Assembly (NCBI RefSeq): GCF_014696615.1
Contig: NZ_JACJQJ010000047.1
Location: 1 to 64,000 of the forward strand
Reading direction: 5' to 3'
Length of the DNA stretch: 64,000 nucleotides
DNA from: Nostoc linckia FACHB-104
GTDB lineage: Bacteria > Cyanobacteriota > Cyanobacteriia > Cyanobacteriales > Nostocaceae
Within the stretch, counting starts at the first letter, position 1; each line of letters begins with the position of its first letter. The position numbers and the translations under genes are program-made. Under the pieces are notes generated by a model. It had not been told where the DNA came from. It made no database searches and was given only the letters and a program-made list of their open reading frames with translations. Of this stretch, positions 25,259 through 33,793 are shown piece by piece.

Positions 25259-26446
25259 ATGAGTAATGCCATTGACGATGCGGCAGTGGTGCCGCCTACG
25301 CGAACGCGCACCACACGGCCCAAAACGCATCTGTACTGCGTCATTGATGCGGGGCGCTCCCGCATTAAGTTTCAAGCCAGAACCACCACACGCTCCACTC
25401 CGGTGATGACGTTAGATTCACTGGTCTGCCCTGTCGAGAGTCTTCCCTACGGCGAGCGTGGCGCGTTTAGTATGGCGCGAACGGTCGATGATCAGCAAAA
25501 TGAGATCGTGGAGCACTGGGTCGTAGGCAGTAGTGCTCGCTTTCAAGGAAAAGACTTTGTGACGATGACCGAGCGAGCAGACCATAAAGTTGCCTATTTT
25601 CCGGTCTTAGCACTGGGGGCGATTGCATCACTTCCTTATCTAGAGGAGTTTTCTACAGGCACCCATAAAAGTAAGCGCACACTCCATATTCATCTCTCAA
25701 CGCTCTCGCTTGCTTCACCCCGCACGTTACATAGTGCCATTGAGCAGTGCCGCTGGATTGTCGTAGATGGGGTCAAGTATCGGCTCTCGTTTTCGCGAGC
25801 AGGGTGTGTAGGTTTTCCGGAAGGCTATGGTGCGGCACTGTTTACCCAGCAGCGCCTACGCAACGTAGGCGTAGCAGTGCATACTTTTTACACCTTTGAT
25901 ATCGGGTTTGGTACGGCAACGCTTACTGAGTATGACAATCTTGGCACGTTACCTAAACGCGGCATGTGTAACCCGCATGGCGGTGGCGGGATTGCGACGT
26001 TACTGCGAGTCTTTGCTGAGCAGCTTTCTACTGTTGATGCTGCGCGTGTGATGCGCCCCTCACAGATAAAAGATATTCTTGAAACCTCAATGCTTGATGA
26101 ACAGGGCGTGATTCACGCCTACACCGCCGAAGGGCATGATATTGGGGAGGTATTAAGGGTAGCGATAACGCAGTGGATGAAGGATTCACCGCTTACCTAC
26201 GCCCTTGAAACTCTAGCGACTAGCGGGAGGCGACACCCCGTCACCCTCTGTGGCGGCGGTTTTGCGATCGCTCCGGTGCGAATGCTCGTAAGAAACCACC
26301 TACGCCAGGCAGGAATTCCCGATGAGCATGTGCTTATTCCTGAAGACCCAGGAACGATTGCCTTAGCAGAAATGCACCACCTTTTTTCTTCACCACCACC
26401 GAAGGACTCTACCCATGAAGCTCGACACGCAACCGATGCGGCTTAA
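25259..26446 (+). CDS. parM: ParM/StbA-like actin-family ATPase
   Basis: 395 aa. Actin-fold nucleotide motifs are in order: phosphate-1 loop CVIDAGRSRIKF (residues 28-39), phosphate-2 loop FDIGFGTATLTEYD (about 217-230), then the adenosine motif LCGGGFAIAPVR (about 337-348). ParM proteins polymerise into filaments that push plasmid copies apart when capped by ParR on the centromere. The upstream TTGCA array and the ribbon-helix-helix-like gene overlapping its 3' end complete the expected layout. Strong plasmid-segregation candidate, in addition to the ParA locus at 57.5 kb. Confidence 0.88.
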   Translation: MSNAIDDAAVVPPTRTRTTRPKTHLYCVIDAGRSRIKFQARTTTRSTPVMTLDSLVCPVESLPYGERGAFSMARTVDDQQNEIVEHWVVGSSARFQGKDFVTMTERADHKVAYFPVLALGAIASLPYLEEFSTGTHKSKRTLHIHLSTLSLASPRTLHSAIEQCRWIVVDGVKYRLSFSRAGCVGFPEGYGAALFTQQRLRNVGVAVHTFYTFDIGFGTATLTEYDNLGTLPKRGMCNPHGGGGIATLLRVFAEQLSTVDAARVMRPSQIKDILETSMLDEQGVIHAYTAEGHDIGEVLRVAITQWMKDSPLTYALETLATSGRRHPVTLCGGGFAIAPVRMLVRNHLRQAGIPDEHVLIPEDPGTIALAEMHHLFSSPPPKDSTHEARHATDAA

Positions 26447-26579
26447 CTACAACGTGCCAACACACTTAGTGCCAATGATTAAGTTCATCGCAGAAACGCA
26501 CGGGGTTACTCCCGCTTACTGGCTGCGAAAAACCCTAGAGAATGCCGTCAACGCCTACCAGCAAGAACACTCCCGTTAA
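26415..26579 (+). CDS. parR: ParR-like ribbon-helix-helix protein, 54 aa
   Basis: Starts inside the end of parM (32-base overlap, other frame) and encodes MKLDTQPMRLNYNVPTHLVP, then MIKFIAETHGVTPAYWLRKT and LENAVNAYQQEHSR. The beta strand plus two helices (RLNYNVP; HLVPMIKFIAETHG; TPAYWLRKTLENAVNAY) follow the ribbon-helix-helix plan. Position directly after parM is that of ParR, which binds the centromere and the filament end. At 54 aa it lacks the longer C-terminal tail of many ParR proteins. Fold and role are inferred from pattern and position. Confidence 0.7.
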   Translation: MKLDTQPMRLNYNVPTHLVPMIKFIAETHGVTPAYWLRKTLENAVNAYQQEHSR

Positions 26580-26612
26580 TTGCTTATCTATATATATAAG
26601 GAGCAGCGCGTC

Positions 26613-26876
26613 ATGGGAACAAAACCATTAGGTTATTGGAGTTGTGACTACACGATTACCTTAATTGCTGATATTGCGGAAACCTGGGGCGATATGCTTG
26701 AACGTCTCACCGAACCAGATGCACTCTGGCTCATAAGCCGTATCGCCCATGAAGCGTGGATGCAGCATGAAGCAGACGTACCACCCAGTGAAGAAGCTGA
26801 GGAAGTCGTCAATCGCCTGTATGAGCTATCGCTCACGCAGAAACAAGCCTTATTAAAAGCGATCGCCAATTCATAA
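26613..26876 (+). CDS. Hypothetical protein, 87 aa
   Basis: ATG 26613 is preceded by AAGGAGCAGCGCGTC, a good ribosome-binding site, so it is preferred over an in-frame start at 26580. Helical acidic protein (DYTITLIADIAETWGDMLER; PDALWLISRIAHEAWMQHEA; TQKQALLKAIANS). No recognised family. It is in the same orientation as parM-parR and the membrane-protein genes that follow, probably part of one long transcript from about 25.2 to 30.0 kb. Confidence 0.65.
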   Translation: MGTKPLGYWSCDYTITLIADIAETWGDMLERLTEPDALWLISRIAHEAWMQHEADVPPSEEAEEVVNRLYELSLTQKQALLKAIANS

Positions 26877-26912
26877 CGTATGGTGAGGCGGGAATTTCCC
26901 GCCTAAATCACG

Positions 26913-27362
26913 ATGTATCGCAAACAATGTAGCCTTGCCTTACTAGGCGGTGCCATCAGTGTGCTGCCGATATTTCTTCCCCTAGGCACACGCCTTGCCG
27001 CCTACGTCAAGGCTGAACAGCAGAAAGTACAGATTCAGTTCGATGCTCGCATGGTAGAAGAGAGCGAATCCTTAAAACGCCTCCGCATCAAAGAACGAGA
27101 GACCACAAGCACTGCACTTGCTCAATCGGGAGTCATGCCGATAAGCCAGCGGCTACGCATTACCAACTATCTTGATAACAATCGTGACCCCCGCCCTGAC
27201 ACTACACTCTACCAGCAAGGAGAAACCGTGACGGTGTATGATGCCGCCGGACGCTGTATTGGGGAAATCGTAGACGGGGTATGGCGGTGGAAACGTGTGC
27301 CCGCCTACGGCACGGTGTGCCAGGGCGTTGAAGCAATTGAAGCGGTCAAAAAAAGGAGGTAA
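26913..27362 (+). CDS. Hypothetical protein with N-terminal membrane anchor
   Basis: 149 aa. Residues 6-31 (CSLALLGGAISVLPIFLPLG within them) form a signal-anchor or signal peptide without an obvious cleavage site. The rest is a charged helix followed by a compact beta-rich end (GETVTVYDAAGRCIGEIVDG). Downstream genes encode a polytopic membrane protein and a P-loop ATPase, so it may belong to the same envelope-associated complex. No family recognised. Confidence 0.6.
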   Translation: MYRKQCSLALLGGAISVLPIFLPLGTRLAAYVKAEQQKVQIQFDARMVEESESLKRLRIKERETTSTALAQSGVMPISQRLRITNYLDNNRDPRPDTTLYQQGETVTVYDAAGRCIGEIVDGVWRWKRVPAYGTVCQGVEAIEAVKKRR

Positions 27363-27366
27363 GTGT

Positions 27367-28074
27367 ATGGCATTAGGTGCCAATAAAGGTGAGACGGGAA
27401 GTAGAGAAAGCGCTACTCAAGAAAAAAAACGAAGCTTAGGCGAATTAATTGATGCGATTGCCAAAGTCGTTGTGTTCGTGCTGGGGCTTCCCATTCGGTT
27501 TGCCGCCGCAATTGTCAGTCAATTTGTGAGTAACGGCGGCACTGGGCGGGCCGTTGTAGGAGGGGCACTTTTTTTAATCGGTGCCGCAGTCAGTACTGAT
27601 AGCGTCTGGCAGACCGTGTTTGGACAACCTGCGCTTTTACCGTGGTTTGAGCCGTCCTGGTCGTGGCTTAACGTCCCCTACGCCGTGTTTAACCCCTTCT
27701 TTTACGTCGCATTTCTCATTGCCGTAGGCATTCAAGTGCTTGAAGCGTATAGCCTACGCGGGAAAAATCCTGATAGTGCGCGCCGTGAGCTACAAGACCA
27801 TATGCAGTATGACTTGGAGCAAAAACCAAGTGGAAAAATTGACCTCGTCGGCGAAATCTGGCGAGATTACAAAACTGCCGGAATGCGTGATCGCAGCTCG
27901 ATTGGCTTTACTGCGCTCTTTGTGTGGGGCTTCGATATCGTGAGCACCTTCGCAGCACGTAACCCTTGGCAGTCAGCAGTGCCGACGATGATTATCGGCT
28001 GCATTCTCTTTAATATCTGCACCATGCTTGCTGGAGAAATCGGGTACAGCATTTGGCGGTTAACCAAAGATTAG
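27367..28074 (+). CDS. Polytopic membrane protein, 235 aa
   Basis: Start at ATG 27367, five bases after the preceding stop, with AAAAGGAGG as ribosome-binding site. Four or five hydrophobic segments: GRAVVGGALFLIGAAVS, NPFFYVAFLIAVGIQVLEAY, SSIGFTALFVWGFDIVSTF and PTMIIGCILFNICTMLAGEI, plus a weaker one near residue 40. Charged loop between the second and third. It is followed after ten bases by the ATPase gene with a good ribosome-binding site. Probably a membrane partner of that ATPase in a plasmid transfer or maintenance complex; inferred from the operon. Confidence 0.7.
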   Translation: MALGANKGETGSRESATQEKKRSLGELIDAIAKVVVFVLGLPIRFAAAIVSQFVSNGGTGRAVVGGALFLIGAAVSTDSVWQTVFGQPALLPWFEPSWSWLNVPYAVFNPFFYVAFLIAVGIQVLEAYSLRGKNPDSARRELQDHMQYDLEQKPSGKIDLVGEIWRDYKTAGMRDRSSIGFTALFVWGFDIVSTFAARNPWQSAVPTMIIGCILFNICTMLAGEIGYSIWRLTKD

Positions 28075-28084
28075 GAGGAAAAGA

Positions 28085-30025
28085 ATGACCGAACTTCCTC
28101 ACATTACCACCAAAGAAACGGCAACGTTACGCGATGATTACCCCAGTCTTTCACACCTAGAAGCGGGTAATGTCGCAGAGTGGTTGCAAGAGCGAAAAGA
28201 GCAGCTTGTGGCACGTGCCCGCCGTATTGAAGCAGATGCAGATACCACACGGGTTGTTGGGATGGTTGTCACAGGAGCAAGTCTAATTTTTCATGCCGTC
28301 AATCCCTTAGTCCTTGTCGGGGGGCTCGTAGGCGGTGCCGCTTGGTTGTGGTTTGTGGTCGAACACTTTAGCCGCACGAAGGAGTTTGCGCCCCTGCCAT
28401 TTGTGCGTGGCAATATGGTGGAAGCCCTGACACGGCTGGGCGACTACGACGCACGCCATGCGTGGGAGGAAAATCACCTCGCAGGTACCATTACCTTTTT
28501 ACCGCGCCATGAAGCAGAAGAGTTTGTCTTTCTTTACAGTGACAGTAACTTTGAGCAATTAACCCAATATTTAGTACAGACAGAACCAGGGAAACGCTTT
28601 CACGCCTATAGGTGGCTCTTAGGGTGGTATACCAAGTTGAAAGGACGAGGATTACCCACCTACGATAATTTACACACGTACTTAACTACGGTGCAGATTG
28701 ACTCTCGCCTCAAAGTAGACGAGGTGACACGGGTACAAGAGTATCAAACACGACAAAAAGAGACGTTACAGTTACCGTCAACACCTGCTGTTGATGTGTA
28801 TGCACTCCCCACATCAAAGGAAAGAGAAGAGCACTCGCCTACGGAACACATCAGCACACTACATGAAGTACACGCGCTACCACGATCGCGGGGAGAAGAT
28901 ACTCGCCGCGCCTCACTGCTACCATTACCCCTTCCTGCACGCGCGGAAAAGATAATTACTCTTCTTCAGCAGGACGGGTTTGACCTCACTAAATGCGTGC
29001 AAGACCAGATTACCGTGATTGCAGGCAACCAACGGGGCGGTAAAGGTACCTTAATGGCGCTACTGGCTATCATTAGTCAAGCTGTTACGCCTACGATGAA
29101 AATACATTATTTTACTGCTGGGTCGGACATCTATCCGTTTCAATGCGAGCGGCTGGTCTGTCGCTACACCTACGACGTAGGCGGAAGTGAGGCTGATGCA
29201 CAGGTAGCAAAAGCATTATTCTCCTACTTAAAGCAGATGGATAACGCTGCTGATGGTGCATATCAGCATGTGCTTCTCGTCATTGATGAAGCCGTCGCAC
29301 TCTCTGGGTACCTTGCACCTGATCAGCGCGAGTGGATGATTAAGTTTTTGTTCACGAGGGCGAGTAAAAAAGGCGCGCAGATTTTTATTGTGCTCCACGG
29401 CAAGAATTTATCCTCATGGGTTGGTAATAAAACCGCAGGGATGGCAGACACCTTTAAAACAGGCGCTGCCTTTATCGGGTGTGAGGCAACCAGTGTGCAG
29501 GTTGCACCGTTAAAGAAAATTGCGGTGGCAACAGGGCGCTACTTTTTAACCGAGGCGACTAATTTTGAGCGATCGCTTGAGGATGGGGTAATTGGCACTG
29601 TGCCTGCGTGGTTAAAGGAAGTAACCCACCCTGTCAACGGGCAGCCTGACCCCGCGCGAACATTGCTCACCTTTTTTCCTGAGCTATTTGTTGATGATGT
29701 TGCCTTACTTGCACGAAAGCGTGTACAAGGTGCTTATTTCACTGCAATGGATGAGAGAAGTACCTTAGAGCAGATCTTCCACCTTGACGCGCAAGAATCA
29801 GACAGTGAAGCTGTGATCGCCATTGATGATGAGTTTTTTCACACTGTGATAACGGTGATAGTAAGTGCTACCACTGTGCCTATAAGTTTTCATGCGATTA
29901 GAAATAGTCGTCGTTGGGAAGGCAATAACCCTAGTGTACGAACGTTACGCCGTGCCCTAGAGCAGCTCGTCGGTGAAAAACGGGTGAGGGGAAACGAAAA
30001 GGACGGGTACCACATTGAAGCCTAA
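28085..30025 (+). CDS. Membrane-associated P-loop ATPase (FtsK/HerA/coupling-protein-like)
   Basis: 646 aa. Two N-terminal hydrophobic segments (GMVVTGASLIFHAVNPLVLV, VGGLVGGAAWLWFVV) are followed by a helical region. An ATPase core has Walker A VIAGNQRGGKGTLMAL (about 323) and Walker B HVLLVIDEAVAL (about 398), then RASKKGAQIFIVLHG. The C-terminus has winged-helix character (ISFHAIRNSRRWEG, SVRTLRRALEQL). The architecture resembles DNA-pumping ATPases, but the family is not certain. Last gene of the parM transcript; a bidirectional terminator follows. It may act in DNA transfer or plasmid positioning. Confidence 0.72.
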   Translation: MTELPHITTKETATLRDDYPSLSHLEAGNVAEWLQERKEQLVARARRIEADADTTRVVGMVVTGASLIFHAVNPLVLVGGLVGGAAWLWFVVEHFSRTKEFAPLPFVRGNMVEALTRLGDYDARHAWEENHLAGTITFLPRHEAEEFVFLYSDSNFEQLTQYLVQTEPGKRFHAYRWLLGWYTKLKGRGLPTYDNLHTYLTTVQIDSRLKVDEVTRVQEYQTRQKETLQLPSTPAVDVYALPTSKEREEHSPTEHISTLHEVHALPRSRGEDTRRASLLPLPLPARAEKIITLLQQDGFDLTKCVQDQITVIAGNQRGGKGTLMALLAIISQAVTPTMKIHYFTAGSDIYPFQCERLVCRYTYDVGGSEADAQVAKALFSYLKQMDNAADGAYQHVLLVIDEAVALSGYLAPDQREWMIKFLFTRASKKGAQIFIVLHGKNLSSWVGNKTAGMADTFKTGAAFIGCEATSVQVAPLKKIAVATGRYFLTEATNFERSLEDGVIGTVPAWLKEVTHPVNGQPDPARTLLTFFPELFVDDVALLARKRVQGAYFTAMDERSTLEQIFHLDAQESDSEAVIAIDDEFFHTVITVIVSATTVPISFHAIRNSRRWEGNNPSVRTLRRALEQLVGEKRVRGNEKDGYHIEA

Positions 30026-30030
30026 TAAAT

Positions 30031-30059
30031 AAAAAAGCCAACTATGTGTTGGCTTTTTT
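30031..30059 (+). terminator. Rho-independent terminator after the ATPase gene
   Basis: AAAAAAGCCAAC (30031-30042) and GTTGGCTTTTTT (30048-30059) form a perfect 12-bp stem with a 5-base loop and a T-run in both directions. It begins six bases after the stop of the 28085 gene. Confidence 0.92.
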
Positions 30060-30721
30060 AGTACGATGAATCTGCTTATTATGTGTAGGCACTTGTGATT
30101 TGAAACAAAAAATGAGATTTTAACTCATGATATGCTTCAGAAATGAGTATCTAGTTTATAGTTCACTTTTAATATTCGAGTTTTTTTACTAATAATGATT
30201 ATCGTGTGAGGGATAAAAAGACTGATAAAAGCGACGTTTGTATTAATCCTCCGACTTGATTATCATTATTATTAAGTTACGATTTGAGTAGGCGATCGCT
30301 CTGTTGTTGGGCGATCGCTTGGACAGCGAAATATTTGATTTTTACTCAGATATCTACTAAAACAAAAGTTTTGAACCATAACATGGGTATTTGAAGCATA
30401 TTTTGAATTGAAAGTTTAAGTCAGAACAATTTTGTCAGGGATTTTTTGTGCAAGTTTTGTCCAATTGTGTTTTTTCAACTCATTCTCTAGTTATGATTCA
30501 GAATTTCAATTCTCACTCATAATTTGATTCAAAGTTTTAATTTGTGATTAGCGCAAAAGCCTGAATTTCCGTTAACTCTTTTCTAATTTATGGATTAAAA
30601 TTTTTCTCACATTATGATTCAAAGCATAGCACTACTATAGTGGTACTGGTCATTACAAAAAAAAAGAAATTAAAAAAGGTGTACCTCAAGAGGCAACCTT
30701 AATAATAAAAACCATAATTTT
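30060..30721. other. AT-rich non-coding region
   Basis: About 660 bases without a gene. Contents: TAATAATGAT (30189-30198) and an inverted ATCATTATTA some 60 bases on, both within palindrome-like Fur/Zur-type sequence; two HIP1 octamers 20 bases apart (about 30293 and 30313); and several GATTCA/TGAATC motifs in the last 200 bases, as in the region before the parC-like array. No transcript can be assigned. The composition would fit an origin, centromere or matrix of protein-binding sites. Confidence 0.4.
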
Positions 30722-30928
30722 TTAAGGCAGAAGTGGATGTATTTCTCCTTCTCCAGCAAGACGGTTAGCAATCCAATAAATGCCTGTATGGTGAAATTCA
30801 CCACGTGTGTGTAAGCGTATGACTTCTTCACGAATGCGCGCACAGTCTTCTTCACTTAATTGTGCGCCGTGAATCCCACAGTCACAGCGAATAAAGTCAT
30901 CCGTGAGATAACCTAATACATCGTGCAT
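30722..30928 (-). CDS. Hypothetical protein, 68 aa, with Cys-x-Cys motif
   Basis: ATG 30928 with AAGGTG at a good distance. MHDVLGYLTDDFIRCDCGIH, then EEDCARIREEVIRLHTRGEF and YWIANRLAGEGEIHPLLP. CDCG with the following His and a later Cys could bind metal, but no family is recognised. Small single gene between the AT-rich region and the pentapeptide-repeat gene, on the same strand as the latter. Confidence 0.6.
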   Translation of the reverse strand: MHDVLGYLTDDFIRCDCGIHGAQLSEEDCARIREEVIRLHTRGEFHHTGIYWIANRLAGEGEIHPLLP

Positions 30929-31082
30929 AGTATTCACCTTGTTTCCTCATCAGAAGTACACCATAGTAGGCCTAACACTAGAGAAGCTGACATAACGTGC
31001 CAAGCATTTTAAAGCATTGCGATCGCGGTAAAACAATTACCATAGGATTTTCTACAGACTGGGCAATTACTACTTCCCCGAT

Positions 31083-32000
31083 TTACTTAGTAGGTTCTGG
31101 CGGCAAGCCCAGTTGCTTGCGAAATTCTTCACTATACTTTGCTTTCTCCCAATTTTTAGCTTGCTTAACTTGCTCAGGAGTTAAGTTTTCGACATCACTA
31201 AGGTTGGCATCACTGAGGTCAGCACCATAAAGGTAGGTATATTGAAGGTTAGCTTTGCTGAGGTTAATACTTACAAGATTGGCATAACTGAGGTTGGCTT
31301 TGTTAAGGTCGGCATAGGTGAAGTTGCTATAAGTGAGGTTGCTATAGCTAAGGTCACTATTGTTGAGATTGGCTTTGCTAAGATTAGCTCTACTAACATT
31401 AGCTTGTTTAAAATTGGCATACCTGAGGTAGGCGTTTGCTAAGTTAATACGTTCCAAATATGCCTGGTTTGCATCTAACCCTCTTAAACTGACACCATCA
31501 TTATTTAAATCCTGAAGAGCATTAATTCTGCCTGCGTTTGTACGTTGTCCTTTTGCAGAATTAATGATCTGCCAAGCTTGATAATGTGCCTGCTTTTCTC
31601 GTTTGGGAGCTTCCCAAAAGTATCGCCCTAATGCAACTACAGCAGTTATAACAATAGTTTGTCTAATTAACCAAAAACTCCCCTTACGGAGTAAAGTAAG
31701 TTTTTTCTTTCTTGGTAAATGAATGTACCACTTTGCCCAATCTTTAGGGATCTGTCGCCAATGTTTTGGTTTAGGGTAAGGCTCAATAGGTTCTTCTGAC
31801 CTCAGTTCGTACAAACGACGATAAGTGTCAATTGGTATATTTAATCGTTCTGCTTCTTTTAGTATCTCGTACTCACGTTGCAGGCGGTCTGGCCCATCGT
31901 AGATTTTAGAGAAACTTTCCCGTAACTCTTCAAGCCCTAGTTTATTATTATCGTCCACTTCCGATCTCTTTAAAAGGTGTAATACTAAAGAGTTTGTCAT
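31083..32000 (-). CDS. Pentapeptide-repeat membrane protein
   Basis: 305 aa. N-terminal 95 residues are charged (helical region with KDWAKWYIHLPRKKK). One transmembrane segment lies near 108-127 (SFWLIRQTIVITAVVALG). From about residue 165 there are some 22 consecutive A(N/D)LxX pentapeptides (LANAYLRYAN, ANVSRANLSKANLNNSDLSY, ANLSDVENL) forming a right-handed beta-helix. Pentapeptide proteins are abundant in cyanobacteria; some mimic DNA or act as protein scaffolds. A membrane-anchored form with short helix is seen here; the partner is unknown. Confidence 0.88.
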   Translation of the reverse strand: MTNSLVLHLLKRSEVDDNNKLGLEELRESFSKIYDGPDRLQREYEILKEAERLNIPIDTYRRLYELRSEEPIEPYPKPKHWRQIPKDWAKWYIHLPRKKKLTLLRKGSFWLIRQTIVITAVVALGRYFWEAPKREKQAHYQAWQIINSAKGQRTNAGRINALQDLNNDGVSLRGLDANQAYLERINLANAYLRYANFKQANVSRANLSKANLNNSDLSYSNLTYSNFTYADLNKANLSYANLVSINLSKANLQYTYLYGADLSDANLSDVENLTPEQVKQAKNWEKAKYSEEFRKQLGLPPEPTK

Positions 32001-32670
32001 GAAGTGCTATGCAAAGAGACAGTATTCCGATTTTATTCTTGGTTCTGAAACTTGCCCTTATCTCCCCCTAATTTTAAAGGCACTAAAGTGCCTTCTCCTT
32101 CCCGCGTGTAGGCGGTGATAATGCTGCAACCTCCCTATACGAAATGCTTCTTCCATTAAGTGGTCAAGGAGTTATCAACAGTCTTACTTAGTAAGCCTAT
32201 TGATAACTCCTTGGTATTTTTCCACAATCGCTTCACTCCAGCCCTTCTGTGAGAAAGGGCATTCCGTTCCGCTCATGTGGAAAAATAGTGTGTGCTCAAC
32301 ACTAACTCCTAAAACGTTCGGTCATATTTTTTATATAGTCCTAAGAACTAGTGCAAACTTTTTACTTCTATAGTGTTCATGTAAGTAAGAATTTCTCTAA
32401 TTGAAAAAACGAAGAAGTTAATAAAAATATAATGCTTAATATGCGCTCAAAAAATCGCCTACTACGGTAATAGCTTAAAAAATAACTTGGCATGGAGCGC
32501 ATGGGAACCCCGAAGAAACTCTCTCTACTTTTCACGCAGTAGGCGCTCACGCGAAAAGTTCATTATTCATTCAACCGATGCAGTAGCAAATAATAAAATT
32601 ATACGAGAGATAACGGTGCTTACATAGGACTAATCGCAAAGCGTTGCACTACAGAACAGTCCTACAAATC
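32001..32670. other. Non-coding region holding structured element copy 1
   Basis: No gene in 670 bases. The first half contains the structured element described separately (32074-32287). The remainder is AT-rich with no clear repeat. A strong hairpin cluster between two gene blocks suggests a cis-acting site rather than spacer. Confidence 0.5.
32074..32287 (+). repeat. Duplicated structured non-coding element, copy 1
   Basis: Related in order to 35482-35631: GCACTAAAGTGCCTT, GTAGGCGGTG, GATAACT.CTTG, ACAATCG.TTCAC, ending in a GTGG block. It is highly folded. AAGGCAC/GTGCCTT (32077-32094) forms the first hairpin. CAAGGAGTTATCAA (32165-32178) pairs with TTGATAACTCCTTG (32200-32213), a perfect 14 bp. 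TTTTTCCACA (32217-32226) pairs with TGTGGAAAAA (32276-32285) and encloses GCCCTT/AAGGGC. No coding capacity. Candidate single-stranded-DNA promoter, single-strand origin or transfer-related site. Confidence 0.65.
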
Positions 32671-32925
32671 CTAAGACTTTTGTGCGAGTGTTGAAGGTTT
32701 CTTTCTTGTTGCATCCTTGGCAGAGACTTCTTTTTCAATCATAGCTAAAAAATCATTACCATCCATTGCTGATACGCGCCAAAGCTTTATTAACTTTTCA
32801 ATATTAACGGCGCGTTTTGAGTTTTCAAAATCAATGTAACCTCTACTACTGCTAAACCCTAAAACCTTTTGTGATTGGTAATAATTTAAGCCTAATTTAA
32901 GCCTAATTTTTTTAATAAATTCCAT
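32671..32925 (-). CDS. Small XRE-like DNA-binding protein, paralogue 1
   Basis: 84 aa. FIKKIRLKLGLNYYQSQKVL, then GFSSSRGYIDFENSKRAVNI and EKLIKLWRVSAMDGNDFLAM. The helix-turn-helix arrangement (LG....Q..LG......Y..FE....) is that of Cro/XRE-type domains with a Lys-rich tail. A paralogue, about 50% identical in the domain, is encoded at 33794-34045 on the same strand, and the two flank ardA. Probably local repressors. Start ATG lies after TCCTCC on the plus strand (AGGAGGAAAAAGT on the coding strand), a strong ribosome-binding site. Confidence 0.7.
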   Translation of the reverse strand: MEFIKKIRLKLGLNYYQSQKVLGFSSSRGYIDFENSKRAVNIEKLIKLWRVSAMDGNDFLAMIEKEVSAKDATRKKPSTLAQKS

Positions 32926-33138
32926 ACTTTTTCCTCCTACTACATTGACTATTAAGGAATATCTTATTATTATTCGTAATAGAAAATAACACTACGAAGA
33001 GAGAAGAATCGTAGGAAGAAATGCACAATTTGGTAGGGGAAGTAGAAAAGAGAACGTAAGCATAGTGCATATATTCCTACGCCTACGTTCGAGAGAATTC
33101 CTAATAAGTATTTAACTATTAGAAATAAGTTTAATCAG

Positions 33139-33165
33139 CCCCTGGATGCTCGCAACATCCAGGGG
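33139..33165 (+). promoter_or_regulatory. Leader hairpin of ardA
   Basis: CCCCTGGATG (33139-33148) and CATCCAGGGG (33156-33165) form a perfect 10-bp stem with a 7-base loop, followed by CATTTTAA, 28 bases before the ardA start. The 3' arm and its extension CCAGGGGCAT recur in the hairpin ahead of the DUF4160 gene (34785-34803). It may be an attenuator, or a hairpin that acts in single-stranded DNA during transfer. Confidence 0.7.
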
Positions 33166-33193
33166 CATTTTAACTATAAGGATACTACCTACT

Positions 33194-33733
33194 ATGAATA
33201 ATTCTTATGATAAATGCAAGGATAAGTTTAAGCCAAAAGTATATATAGCCTGTTTAGCCGCCTATAATGCAGGGTATCTACATGGTGAGTGGGTTGATGC
33301 CACCCTTGATGTTGAAGAAATACAGGGAGAAATTAATGAGATGCTCGCTTCTTCTCCTATAGCCAATGCAGAAGAATGGGCGATACACGACTATGATGAT
33401 TTCGGTAATGTATCATTGGGTGAATATCCACGCCTTTCAACAGTAGTTGATACTGCCTGTTTTATTGCACTACATGGTTCTTTAGGCATTGAGTTACTTA
33501 CTCATTTTGATGAGGTGGCAGAAGCCGAAAAAGCACTCGATGAGTATTACCTAGGAGTTTATGAAAGTGTCGAAGACTATGCACAAGAACTTACTGAAGA
33601 CACCACGAAGATACCGGAGCATTTACAATACTATATCGATTATGAAGCAATGGCGCGAGATATGGAATTAAACGGTGATATCTTCACTATAGAAACAGGC
33701 TATAAAAGAGTACATATATTTTTGAATTTTTAA
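33194..33733 (+). CDS. ardA: Antirestriction protein ArdA
   Basis: 179 aa from ATG 33194 (AAGGA upstream); a longer frame starting 48 bases earlier includes the leader hairpin and is not preferred. It matches ArdA along its length: PKVYIACLAAYNAGYLHGEW, DATLDVEEIQGEINEMLA, EEWAIHDYDDFG, and the C-terminal ARDMELNGDIFTIE antirestriction region. ArdA is a dimeric DNA mimic that occupies type I restriction-modification complexes, protecting a plasmid entering a new host. Its position in a cluster with hairpin leaders near the relaxase fits early expression in a recipient. A 14-bp terminator follows. Confidence 0.95.
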   Translation: MNNSYDKCKDKFKPKVYIACLAAYNAGYLHGEWVDATLDVEEIQGEINEMLASSPIANAEEWAIHDYDDFGNVSLGEYPRLSTVVDTACFIALHGSLGIELLTHFDEVAEAEKALDEYYLGVYESVEDYAQELTEDTTKIPEHLQYYIDYEAMARDMELNGDIFTIETGYKRVHIFLNF

Positions 33734-33735
33734 TT

Positions 33736-33768
33736 AGTGTAAGCCTCTTACAAGAAGAGGCTTACACT
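33736..33768. terminator. Bidirectional terminator between ardA and the HTH gene
   Basis: AGTGTAAGCCTCTT (33736-33749) and AAGAGGCTTACACT (33755-33768) form a perfect 14-bp stem with a 5-base loop, two bases after the ardA stop and before the end of the convergent HTH gene. There is no long T-run on either side, so termination may be weak, but position and symmetry fit a shared stop site. Confidence 0.7.
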
Positions 33769-33793
33769 ATTCATTCACGCATGTAGGAGGAAA

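Noticed and set aside
25259-26446. DnaK/StbA chaperone-like annotation for the actin-fold protein
   Set aside because: The length, the upstream repeat array and the overlapping RHH-like gene all favour plasmid ParM.
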